The position numbers were made by a program, and so were the translations under genes. 64,000 nt of DNA, taken from contig OX442318.1 of the NCBI GenBank assembly GCA_949358305.1, positions 358,501-422,500 of the forward strand. The letters run 5' to 3'. The notes under the pieces are model-generated. The model was given only the letters and a program-made list of their open reading frames with translations. It was not told the DNA's origin and did not search any database. This document shows, piece after piece, positions 18,467 through 33,700 of this stretch; position 1 is the first letter of the stretch, and each line of letters opens with the position of its first letter. The DNA is from Strigamia acuminata. Taxonomy: Eukaryota; Arthropoda; Chilopoda; Geophilomorpha; Linotaeniidae.

Positions 18467-18973
18467 TCATTACATTGATTCCGCAGAAATGGTAAAACTA
18501 GTTTAGCTAGTTTTCTTTGTAATAATCATTTCGTGTTACATTTCAGATCAAAGAATAATATAATTCATTTATCATACACCCATATATTTTACTAAAACAT
18601 TTTGTGACCTCGTGGTCACCACAAACATATTCCAAAATACAAAACATACGAAAAACATCAAGTACGAAAAAAATTGCCCTCTAAGTACACTTTGCAAATA
18701 ATTATACGATTTAAGCAACAAAATTTTTTAAGGGCCCTGGCACCAATGAGGCCAACATTCACTCACGGATTTGCAAATCACAAAAAGCGTACATTTGTTT
18801 CAATGTACCGAAAGAAAAAAAGCGTCATTTTATCGAGAAACAGTTCGATACCTCAGAAAAAAACATTAATTTCCAGATATTATCCACGAGAAAATAGTAA
18901 ATTTGGGCAAAAATAAAAATTTGTCACAAAAAAAATGTTGGAAAAAGAAATATTGCAAAAAAAGGAATTGTCA

Positions 18974-19642
18974 TTATTCTTTGATTCTCCTAACATGCGT
19001 AGCCAGGTGGCGCTTCACCTTATCATTATCCCTCCCACAATAATTACAGAGCGGACATTTGGCCGGCTTCTCGCCCGTGTGAATCATATTATGCCTCTTG
19101 AGCTTGTCCTTATCCCGCCCAGAATAGGGACACAAATCGCACTTGTACGGCTTCTCCCCCGAATGAATCATCAAATGTCGGTTCAATTTATCACAGCGCG
19201 GCGTCGAGTACTCGCAGCTCGGACACGCGTATCTCTTCTTGACGATGTGCGACACGAAATGCTTCTCCAGCTCCGACTTGGCTTTGCAAACGAACGGACA
19301 AATGTGGCACTTCAACAGTTTGTCCTTGAGGTGGTATTTCACGTGGCGCTTCAGTTCTGCTTCGTCTTTGCAAAAGTATCGACACAGATTGCACTGGTGC
19401 AGGTTGTGCGCCTCGCTTTTCGTCATCATTTCCGTGTCGTTCAGGTTCAGAGCCACTTCTAGGAACGAGAAATCGTGGCTCATTCGGCTCGCGTTTTCAG
19501 AAACGGCCAAGTTATTCGGCGCCGTTTCTGACTTTAATTCCATTTCCTTCGCTTTTTCAACCGTTTGCGCGCTGTTTTTCCTGTTGCTTAGTTTCTTCTT
19601 AGTGTGTCGCGTCATCGGAGCCATGGCGAAGGGATTTCCCAT
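18974..19642 (-). CDS. C2H2 zinc-finger protein with five fingers (222 aa)
   Basis: Starting at MGNPFAMAPMTRHTKKK, the protein has a basic N-terminus, a ~90-residue spacer and five CX2CX12HX3H fingers (CNLCRYFC, CHICPFVC, CPSCEYST, CDLCPYSG, CPLCNYCG). Linkers after fingers 3 and 4 are SGEKP and TGEKP, the canonical DNA-binding form. Likely a nuclear DNA-binding protein; targets unknown. The start ATG lies 13 bp inside a good splice acceptor (TTATTTCAG ending near 19653), so a non-coding first exon upstream is likely. It is divergent from SAP30BP, whose start is about 700 bp away. Confidence 0.87.
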   Translation of the reverse strand: MGNPFAMAPMTRHTKKKLSNRKNSAQTVEKAKEMELKSETAPNNLAVSENASRMSHDFSFLEVALNLNDTEMMTKSEAHNLHQCNLCRYFCKDEAELKRHVKYHLKDKLLKCHICPFVCKAKSELEKHFVSHIVKKRYACPSCEYSTPRCDKLNRHLMIHSGEKPYKCDLCPYSGRDKDKLKRHNMIHTGEKPAKCPLCNYCGRDNDKVKRHLATHVRRIKE

Positions 19643-20340
19643 CAAATTTGATCTGAAATAATCACATTTTTACTCTTAGTTTATTTTATTAAATATATAT
19701 ATATTTTTTTTGGTTACGTGAAGCGATTTTTATTACAATTTACTAACTCAACTACCATATGAATCATTGTTTATCCATGTGAGAACGAAAAACCTTCAGG
19801 ATCCGGATGAAATTGTGCATTTCCGAACATATTTCGTTTCATATTCGCGTTAAAAGTTCCACGCTTTCGTCCGTTGTAAAAACTTCAAGTAAAAGGAGGT
19901 TCGCGAGTACCCACTGCGCATGCTCTGTCTCGATGTAAATGAAAATATTTGCCACAGTTGTTTAAATTCTTTCAAGAAACGTAAAAATATAAAAATAATA
20001 TTTTATTTTAATTTTCTATTTTTAAATTAATCAAATTAGAAATTAAATAATTCTGCTCTCTCATTTCGTGTCTTTTATTTATGTTCGTACGGATGCGTAT
20101 TTTTACCACCAATTATTTTGTTTTTTAACGATTTAAACCAGCTTAACTTTATTTCAATGTCAAATAACGTCAAACTGTTGTTATTAGTATTGAAAAAATC
20201 AATTTTAAACTAGTTTGTTTGAATCAAAATGATATTTCTTGAATCTAAATGGTGTGTTACTACCTCACTACCGTAGAAGGCGATTTCAAATATGGCTGCT
20301 AGTAAATCTCTCTAAATAAACAAACCATCAACCGCGAATT
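19643..20340. other. Divergent promoter region, zinc finger / SAP30BP
   Basis: About 700 AT-rich bases between two divergently transcribed genes. It probably holds both promoters and the 5' exon of the zinc-finger gene. The tract ATATATATATAT near 19695 is the only simple repeat. Confidence 0.5.
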
Positions 20341-21420
20341 ATGGTACGTATTCACCGAGTAAAACATTGACAATTCAATTTCATACATTTATAAACTCTT
20401 TATTTAGTCCGATTCTAACCCATCGAGCGTTTTAGCCAATCTGACCGCGACTTACACGGATTCGGACGTGTCGGACGACGAATTTCAGTCATCAAAATCC
20501 ACAAAAGCGAAAAGACAATCAACTTTAGTGAGCTATTCGTACGTGGACGACGCCGACAAAGACGAAATTGCCGACGAGATCGACGAAGAGAGTAGTTCCT
20601 ACCTTGTGATCAAGAAAGAAAAGGTTGCGACGCCCGTGAAAGAAGAGAAAATCGTAGATGACGTGAAACATGTCGTGAGTGAAACGATCGCGTCGAAATA
20701 CGAAGATTTTGACGTGATAATGCCGCCCGAACCTCCCGGCAAATGTTCGCCCAAACTACAAGAGAAAATCGCACGTCTGTACGAGAAAAAAGTGAAGGAA
20801 GGAGTCGACATGAACGCCTTAATTCAAAACCGAAAAGATTTTCGCAATCCGAGCATTTACGAGAAGTTAATTTCGTTTTGCGGAATCGATGAATACGGAA
20901 CGAATTTCGCCCGTGATTTTCCGTTCGGTCCCGAATCGTATTACGAAGAATTAGGTGAATTTCGGTTTAAAAACAATTAAGAATTAAATTGATTTGATTT
21001 TTCCTTTAAAGCAAAAGCGCAGCGAATCGAAATGGACAAACTACAGAACGAGAAAGAGAAAACGGAACGAACCAAAGTGGAATTTGTCTCGGGCACCAAG
21101 AAAACAGCCTCGGTTGCGGTTGTTCCGGTGACCAAATCGAGTAGTAACACAACGACGACGACAAAAAGTGACACAACTGTTACTCAACTTAGTTAGTTTT
21201 GCTTAAAATTGCGATTTTCGTTGCAGACACGGAGGAAAACAAGAAAAGAAAAAGTAAATGGGACGTGGGTTCGTCGTCGCAATCGGTCATCACTCCTTCG
21301 GCAAATAAACCTTTGCTCGCAAACCCACCTGGAATCGTCCCGGTGTCGACGACGGCGTCCGGGAACAAAGCCACCGTCATTTCGGCATTCGGAACAATCA
21401 CGAAGAAAGCGAAACAATGA
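20341..21420 (+). CDS. SAP30BP: SAP30-binding protein (HCNGP), four exons
   Basis: Exons are 20341-20343 (ATG alone), 20408-20954, 21012-21167 and 21227-21420; phases agree and give 299 residues. The conserved HCNGP block is clear: MPPEPPGKCSPKLQEKIARLY, KVKEGVDMNALIQNRKDFRN and PSIYEKLISFCGIDEYGTNF, then KAQRIEMDKL and an EFVSGTKK-type motif, a Thr-rich stretch and the conserved C-terminus ATVISAFGTITKKAKQ. In other animals this nuclear protein binds the SAP30 corepressor and takes part in splicing of short introns. Introns are 57-64 bp. The ATG-only first exon is notable. AATAAA lies 65 bp after the stop; the gene is tail-to-tail with the next. Confidence 0.95.
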
Positions 21421-21547
21421 TTAAATGATTAATATTATTGAACAAAAATCATCCTATTTACAAATATGGAAAAAATAGTCAACAAATAAATAAAACGAAG
21501 CAAAAATGCACTGTTTGTCACAAATAGCAAAAATATGGGAAATTAAA

Positions 21548-22282
21548 TCATTTCGAGTTGAACATTTTCGCTTTTGATTTTCTCCGCTCTCCGTGAAGTT
21601 TACTCGTCGACATCGGTCGATTTTCGACCACAACTTGCGTTTTCGTGTGCGGGAAAGTGTATTTCGGCTCCATCAGAGATTTCCAAACTAAAATAAAAAT
21701 ATAAAAGAAAATAATGAAAAATTTAAAATCAAAAAACAAACGAACAATATTCTCACTAGTTTGCTGCCCTAGGCGGTGGTAGGGATCCAAAAGGTCAAGG
21801 ATGTTGTCATCCTTTTGTAGTAACGAGGAAACGCCGTGCAAGGTGAGCGTCCTCCTGCAATCTTGAACGGAAGACAAAATCAAAATGAAAAATGATAAAA
21901 TTCAAAAATTCAAAAACATCTCCAACCTGGTGACGGTTTATCCAAACACGACAAATCGATCGTGTGAACGAGCACCGCGAATATTCGACCCAACTAGAAA
22001 AGAAAATTTGACAAATTGATAAAGTGAAATTCAAATTGGCAATTTGCCAATTTCACCTTTTCCTCTCTCGAAAGAAACTCCCATATCGGAATGCTCGACA
22101 AACTCACAAATGTCACGTTCAAAACGAAACTCAGCACCACAAACTTGCACAACATTTTCCTTCTTCGACGGATCTATCTCATTGCCCTTGCCTCGGGCCA
22201 TTTCGAACCACCAATCGTGGATGAACGAGCCAAAGTATATGGCCCGGCCTCGTTTTCGATTAATAATTTTCCTTTTCAACAT
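21548..22282 (-). CDS. Unrecognised small spliced gene (about 150-165 aa)
   Basis: Proposed exons are 22282 to about 22080, 21993-21927, 21861-21757 and 21687-21548, with good acceptors (TTTTCTAG, TTTTAG) and compatible phases from exon 2 on. The product contains IYFGSFIHDWWFEMARGKG, then FAVLVHTIDLSCLDKPSPD, LDLLDPYHRLGQQ and a basic C-terminus ending KSKAKMFNSK. I do not recognise the family. The exon 1 donor is unresolved: the best consensus, GTGAGT near 22109, gives the wrong phase, while phase-correct donors are weak. The 69-bp last intron is a multiple of three without stops, so retention would insert 23 residues, mostly hydrophobic. It is tail-to-tail with SAP30BP. Confidence 0.6.
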
Positions 22283-23047
22283 TAAAAAAGATATTTATTG
22301 CATTTCGATCGCAACATTTATTTTACAATATGTACCTTAATTTCTTTTTATTGTACTCATTACTTAAAGACGAAAAATAGTCTATAAATTAAAAAATAAA
22401 TTAATAAAAACAAGAGAAAAAAAGCAATAACACAATTTCACAAACCCAATCTTGCACAAAATGATATGTCTCTTATAATACAACTCAAATTGTAAATTTA
22501 GTTTAAACAACAATAAATCAATAATATAAAAAAATTATGGTTTCAATTTCCAATGTCTTTGTCTTTCTACTGGATTGTCTGTACTGGAATATTAATTAAT
22601 AAATAAATCAGTTCCATCAACAACATAAAACGTAACTAACAAGTAAGACTAGAAAGAGAGAGAAGAAAAATGAATCAAAAAATAGAAGAAAACAATTTAA
22701 ATTTGAAACGTGCGTCGGAATAAATAGCTACAAACAACCAAAAACGAGCAATTTCTTCTTATTTCTACACGTTGTACTTGTGGATCGCAAGGCACCGCCA
22801 CTCCACTCCACTTCATTTCATTTCTTACATAGCTAGCTGCCTAAATCGACCGGAGATGTACGAGTATATGGAAGTATACGCATTTCTTGGCCCTTTACAA
22901 AACTCCAAAACCACTAAAACCAGTAAAACCACTCGACAATCTCCAGTTTCCATCCAACGACTTCAAAATCAAACTCCGGGAAGACGAAAATAGAAAGAAA
23001 AAGGGGAAAAAAAACCAAAAAATATTCAATTTCTGGTATTTAAATGT
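22283..23047. other. Intergenic plus probable TESK 3' UTR
   Basis: AT-rich, with no ORF of interest. It probably holds the 3' UTR of the kinase gene (minus strand) and the promoter of the small gene starting at 22282. Confidence 0.5.
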
Positions 23048-27576
<4,529 letters not shown>

Positions 27577-27639
27577 TTCACATGTTAACTCGTTGGCAAT
27601 GGCTGGGAATGCGCGAAACGTCTCCAAACGCCTCAAAAC

Positions 27640-30600
27640 TACTCAAATCTGTTCAAATCGACTCCCGGCGACGAATCTTTCGTGTTGTGACGTCTGTCGG
27701 TCGCTCGGGGAAAGAGATTATCGCTGCTCACGGGGGAATCTGGCTGCGAGATAAGGTAAACATTGCACTGGACACTGCAGCGATCCGTCCTCGTCGATTA
27801 TTTTGCTCGACAGACCGGCCATTTTGCTCGTCGCGGGGCATTGTGGGTGGGCGCAGTTCCCGGATGTCTGCTGTGGTTTCCGTTTTAATTGCGCATGCGA
27901 AAATTCGATTCACAAAGTGAATTTTTATTCGTATTTTTAGTTGGTAATTCAATAATTTTTTTGGAAAGCAGAAAGTTTGATCTTTGAATAAATGATGCGA
28001 AATTATTGCGCCGTGTTTTAATAATAACTGCGTGTTTCACCACTAGATGACGCCATCGTCTGACTCTAAAATTATTACCTCTTCTTGTATTTTGACAATT
28101 TAACAATTTCTGTAGCCATCTTCTTTTTGTCCATCGTTTTAGAACCTCTTTCTAGTCTTTAAAAAAAAGATTTTAAAAGTTGTAATAACATATACGAAAC
28201 TGATTCGCCATTTTGCTAATAATCTTGATGATGACCACTAGATGGCGACATCTTATTAACAACGTATACATAAAATGAACAAATCCATCCATCTTTTTTA
28301 TTTTTTTATTTTAATGACAATATTCACACACTCTTCGTTTCTCACAAATAATTTCTTCCGAAATCGTCGATAATCTCGCAGAAAATCTTGCGATCGGCAG
28401 GGCCGTACCGTGCCTCCACCTATGCCAACTTTGACTTTTCTTCCACCAGATGGCAGCACCAACTCGAACCCCTTAATTTCCATAATGCATGAAAAACAAC
28501 ATTTCATTCATTTCATTTCTCACTCGAACAAAACCCAAAACGAAAAAAAAAAGTGCATTCGCCCATCGTGCGAGTGGCGCCACCGTGCATCAAACCCCGG
28601 CAACATTTGATCGAATGGATGCCATCGACTCCCTCGTCCACACCAGCCTCAGCCGTTCCCAATAGGTGTAGCGAGCACTCAGTTGCTGCGCAGTCCAGCC
28701 CCACTGCGGGCGGAGCTTTGGCGTCCGCTTCACGACACCACCCACACGCGGCGCTGCCGGCCACCGCAAGCCGAACCCAACGCCACAATATGGTACAGAT
28801 GACACGAGCAGCATTCGCGACTCCTCGCCCGAAAAAAACGCCGGCCAGCATCCGACATCGCACGCCCCGACCCGCACGGCCCGTCGGGGGCCCGGGGACC
28901 CGGGGACCCGCGCAGCCGCGTCAGGTACGTTAGACCGCCTCGTTCGCACCACCATATGGTGGGTGACTCTGACTCCACAGTCCACACACTGCGCCCCTCC
29001 ATCATCTTCCTGTCGTCGCTCGCAACGGCGGAACGGCGGAACGGCTGATTATGGGCGGACGGGGTGAGACCGAAGTGCTTAAGTGCGAGCGAAAAAATAC
29101 AAAAATACAAAAATACAAAATACAAAAATACAAAAATACAAAAATACAGAAAAAATTCTCTTTTTACACCTCGTTTTGCACTGTTTGTTCATTTTGTGAA
29201 TTGCGCGCGTTTCTTTCATTTTTTTCCATTTTTTTTAGCAAAAAAATTATTTTTTTTTGAGATTTTTTTCCATATTTTTCGAGAAAATATATTAAGGATG
29301 CATGTAAATTGAGGGGATCAAATGAGATCAAACCCCATCATACCGAGGAGCAGCCATATTGATGTATGTGATCGATAAAAGCGACCCTATTGCATCCCCT
29401 TTATGGTTTAGAAAACGTTTTATGTCATTGGGGAGGTTCCATTTAACTGCAACTAATCCTTAATTCTTTTTCTATTCTTTTAAAAAAAAAACCAAAAAAC
29501 CCCCCAAAAAAAAAATTGAAAAAATTGAAAATTTGACGAAAGGGGAAAAGCGAATGGGTCCTCCAACAAGTGTCTTCACCTGTTGCTCCAACTCAGCCTG
29601 TTGCTCCTTGAGACGGAGAAATCGGGACGACGGATGCGAGACAAAACCAAAACTGGCGAAACTAGAAAACCACGAGACAAATTAAATTAAATTGATTTTA
29701 ATAATATATATTATTATTATTATTATCTCTGTTGGAGCTTACAATTAAATTGGATCAAGCAACGGGACATAGAGAGGTTCGCGCGGCACAGGGCTCGGTG
29801 GTATTTGCAATAAGCACGTCTGACGTTCCACGCATGCTTGCGAGCAAAAGATGATCCGGCGAGTGCGGTGCGGGCGAGTCGATGACAACGATCCATACGT
29901 ACCTGTATCCCGCTAATAAATGACCACGCTACTTTTTAGCTCGGCAGACACGGCCAAGGGAGTCGCGGGGGGTGGCCGAGGCTTTTTATGGCTTGCCGCG
30001 AGCCATTTAATCACGCACGTGATCAATGGAGAGAGTGGCCAGCAAAAGGGAGCGCCATTTCTTTCAATGTAGCCTACACAATCGATTGGTGCGCGTGCCC
30101 TAAGCGCGTTCCACCTGGATAAAGCATCCCCACCCCCACCCCACCCCGCGTCTCACTCTTTTACTTCCATCTCTCCTTTCAACGATAAATGAACTTTTTT
30201 TTCTCTTTCTCTTTTTTTTATATACATTTTTTCTTTTTTTTCTGTGCTCTTATTTCACATGGCACGACATTTTTCTTTCTTTCTTTTTTTGCTCTCTAAG
30301 TTGGGGCTAATTACGCTTTCAAAGGCGGAAGTGTGTCCCTTGGAGATCGTAACCAACCAAGCGCATTCGTGGTAAATTTTTGCTTAATTACTTGCCTTTT
30401 TGAATCGGTAAACACCCGTGTTGATGTTCAATAAGAAGAACTGCAGCGTGGTCATTGCAGGAAAGCCAACTCCGTGTTTCATTCAATCAGCAGGTCGTAC
30501 GTGTGTCGGAAACGTCCGCGAGACGTTCGTACGACAATCAAGCAACACTCCTTTATTCACTCCTTTATTGACTCCGTTTTTACCTTTTTTTCGTGCGTTT

Positions 30601-30700
30601 TTGCGGGTTTTACGGTTCCATTAGTGACACTTTGCATCAGGTTTTTGTTGACTGAGCCCGAGTTAAATGAAAATTTTTCTTGCGAGGAACTGCTTATCTT
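27640..30700. other. Region upstream of TESK; no assigned gene
   Basis: 27640-28550 is AT-rich, with probable TESK promoter/5' UTR at its left end. 28550-28950 is strikingly GC- and CpG-rich with long open frames on both strands and ends in a good plus-strand donor (GTCAG/GTACGT at 28925), so it may be a promoter or first exon. 29098-29152 is an (AAAAATACA)n tract. 29460-29540 is A-rich. 30120-30300 is pyrimidine-rich. I cannot assign a product to any of it. Confidence 0.5.
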
Positions 30701-30714
30701 TTATAATTTGTAAG

Positions 30715-33700
30715 ATGATGATGCTCCGCTCGAGGGCGGAATCGGTGATCCGAGACGCGGTTAATGGAAAATACCTGGTCCCAAGTACAAAACAGGTGAG
30801 CTCAACCAATCAAAATTAAAGTTTTAAATTCAAGTTGAAGTCTAGCCTCGGCCAGGTTGAAAGAAATATTGAAGGAAATGAAATAAAAATGGCTTTTTGC
30901 TCGATTGAGTAAATCGGGACCAGGAAGATCCAATCCCCTGGAGAAATCAAAAAGAGCAAATCCACCGCTAGGGACAACACATTTCTTTTTTTTATCCCCC
31001 CTTTTTTCCCCCCCATCCCTCCACGATTAAATCAAAACGCAGGTACCGGTACCCTCGATTCAGCTCGACCAAGACACGGCTCAAAGTGGCATTTAATGGA
31101 CTGACCAGCGTGCAATGCGTACAAAGATTGTTGATCAATTTCCCCGTTTAAGCAGTTTAAGCGCTCATTTTTCTCCCCCATCTTCGAAACGTCGATCAAT
31201 TCGAGATGCAACTTGCGCTCCAAACTTTCCCCCTAAAAAGCGCAAAAAAACGCAAATAAAATAAATTGACGCGCACAAATCAATTAAAAGCGAAAATGAA
31301 TGAGAGCCCCCAAAACGCCCAGCTTGTTTATGAGTATTTAGTTTAATCATCGATTTGGCCGCGTTCACTGGGCGGAGATGACAAGTTTTTCAAGTGTGCG
31401 TGGCAACGAGCGAAGTGGATTTGATTCGGTGGACATGCACATTGTCATTCATGAGCTCAGAGTCCAAACAAATCGTCGTCGAGGAGCATCCAGCGGGGCT
31501 GGTCGGAGGCTGGTCGGGGGGTGTCGCGAGGAGAGGAGAGAGAGGAGAGGAGTAGAGAGGACTTTGGTGCGGGCAATATGAATGCGCGTGCTTGGAATGC
31601 CGATGGCAGGCACGTGCCGCCAGCAATTACTGCTCGCGAGGGGGCAGCGAGCACAAAATTGTCTCGAGTTTGAATTTTTTCGCAAATACATTGCGCAGCC
31701 AACATGATTGCGAGGTTTCTTTGCCGCTAATTAACAGGAAACCACTCGAAAATGACAAACTAAAACCGGAAATCAACTCCAACTACACTCGGGTCACCCG
31801 TTTTTCGAATATTCCCCATTGGTCCCACTCGCGACAACATCCACCAATAAGAAAAGAAAACCGCCTCGCCCACCCACCCAGCCCGATGGGACAAAACAAA
31901 ACAAAACAAAACAAAACAAAATAAATAAATAAATAAATAAATAAAACAAAATAAATAAAAATATTTTTCATCAAATTCATACTCACCGGTAAACTGATGC
32001 AAGTGCAAAAAGCGGAAAAAGAAAAAAAAGAAAAAACTCCGCCCGGCGTTCGGTCGATGGGGCTTCACTGGAACACGAATCCAGCAGGCACGTTCCATGC
32101 GAGCGGGTCGGGCGCCGAGGGGGAGGCCCGGTGAGCCCGATCGAGTCGTGTGGTGGCGGGGATTTTGCACCTGGCTCGAACGCGGTTTCAGATAAGATTA
32201 GAAGCCCGAGGCCCCTCTTAGTTTTACCTGCCAACTGTTAGCGGGACGAACACCTGTTGCACGCACTCACTCGCACACTCGGCCACTGCGCAGCTCGTGG
32301 CGCGCAAAAACAGGCGCGCGCACCAATCAGGGCGCGTCGGCGCGCGTGGGGGGCGACGAGCGCGAGCAGAGACGCGGGGGCAGCACTTGGCATGGTGAGA
32401 TCACACACAGATGGATACTTGGATGCCACGATCCTCGGATCCTCGAGAGATCCATCGACTAAGGTACAAACTATTTTTCCTTTCACATATCTATCAGCGA
32501 AACGAACGCCAGTAGACGCTCCTTCTATCCCTTTCTTTTGCATGATTTTCCTCATCACCTCATCGATCGAGTTTTGCACGTGTTGGGGTTGGGGGGGCTC
32601 GTGTTCGTGTTGGAGAGAGAGGGGTGCATCGACCCATTTGGCTGATTGACGTGCTGGGAGATGGAGAGGAGAGAAAGAATGGAATGAACTATGAAGTGAA
32701 CTATGGAGTGAAATGAAATGAATGAAGGAATGAAGAGAAAACAGAAAGAAAGAAAGACAGAAAGTTGTCCTCGGCAAGGGTATTCTTGGGTGAATAGCAC
32801 GAAACATATGAACTGTTATTGCTTGAGAATACACGTGTCGGAGACGAATTCTCGCCGGAAACTTTGTCCAACTTTACCCATTTCGTGCACTTTTATTTTC
32901 TCTTTTCGTCCCGTTTCGGACGCTTTATTGGACCCGTCGGCCGGATATTGCGACCAATATAAGATGGAAGCTGGCCGTCTACACGTTGGCAATCCAAAGA
33001 AAGAACGAAAGAAAGAAAGAAAGAAAGAAAAACAGAAAGAAAGAAAAAACAGAGAAAGAAAGAAATCGATGGACGGGAAACGGGAATAAAGAGAAAGTCG
33101 AAAACTAGGTTAATTATGTAAATTTAACCCCTTTTTTCCTGTCGAAAGGCTCAATGTTGCGGTGTTCTTAGCCAAAATGAACATTATATCCGAGCAAATT
33201 GGATTAGAAATGGGTGAGTCGATTCCCCGACGACAAATCGAATTAACCCTACGGCGACATCGAAAATGGCCGACTTCGACGTACACAAACAAAAACCGCT
33301 TTAAAGCAAATAAATAAATAAATAAATAAATAAATAAACCCTAAAGGGGCCCCAGATATCTGATTGAAATGAATCGGTTAGTGGCAGATTTATTTATTTA
33401 TTTTATTTCCCCTCATTTTTGCATTAATTACAATTTTTCTCTTTTTTTTCTCTTTTTTTTCTCATTTCCCTTAAGATAATAGGAATTATTTGTAGACAGG
33501 TGAGTTGTTCGCCCAAAGGGGGATGTATAAATTTAGATCTCATCTTGATGTGATTAGAGTACGTGGGGGCCCCTAACATCGTTTCAATGCACCCCTTAAT
33601 GAACCCCTCCTCCCTCGCCAACGCATGCGCATCAGACAAAAGAACAGACACACACTCGGGCTTCAAACTCATTTGCATCTCATTCCTCTTCAATTTTGAC

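Larger units (their letters stand above)
14204..18623 (-). mobile_element. Young gag-only LTR retrotransposon (Ty3/gypsy-type gag, no pol)
   Basis: The 632-bp LTRs at 14204-14835 and 17992-18623 are identical wherever I compared them, and the flanks carry a 4-bp target duplication AACA (14200-14203 and 18624-18627), so the insertion is recent. The element runs on the minus strand. A tRNA-type primer site follows the 5' LTR and a purine tract (GAGGAGGGGACG) precedes the 3' LTR. The interior has one full gag ORF and one short ORF in the -1 frame. There is no protease, reverse transcriptase, RNase H or integrase motif, so it must depend on a partner element for copying. It lies between two zinc-finger genes. 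Confidence 0.95.
17992..18623 (-). repeat. 5' LTR of the gag-only element
   Basis: On the sense strand it begins TGTGGTGACC and ends ACGACA. In order it holds an inverted repeat GTGACC/GGTCAC at the outer end, a symmetric enhancer-like block (18420-18466), a TATA-like TATTTAAA box inside another inverted repeat (18377-18418), a 70-codon open frame and an AATAAAAA signal near the inner end. Confidence 0.95.

Noticed and set aside
29098-29152. Possible CRISPR-like spaced repeat in the AAAAATACA tract
   Set aside because: It is a continuous simple repeat without unique spacers, in a eukaryotic intergenic region.
32440-32600. Similarity of SIDEVMRKIMQKKGIEG to the roadblock dynein light-chain N-terminus
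   Set aside because: Only the first helix looks alike; the following residues do not continue the family and no other exon was found.
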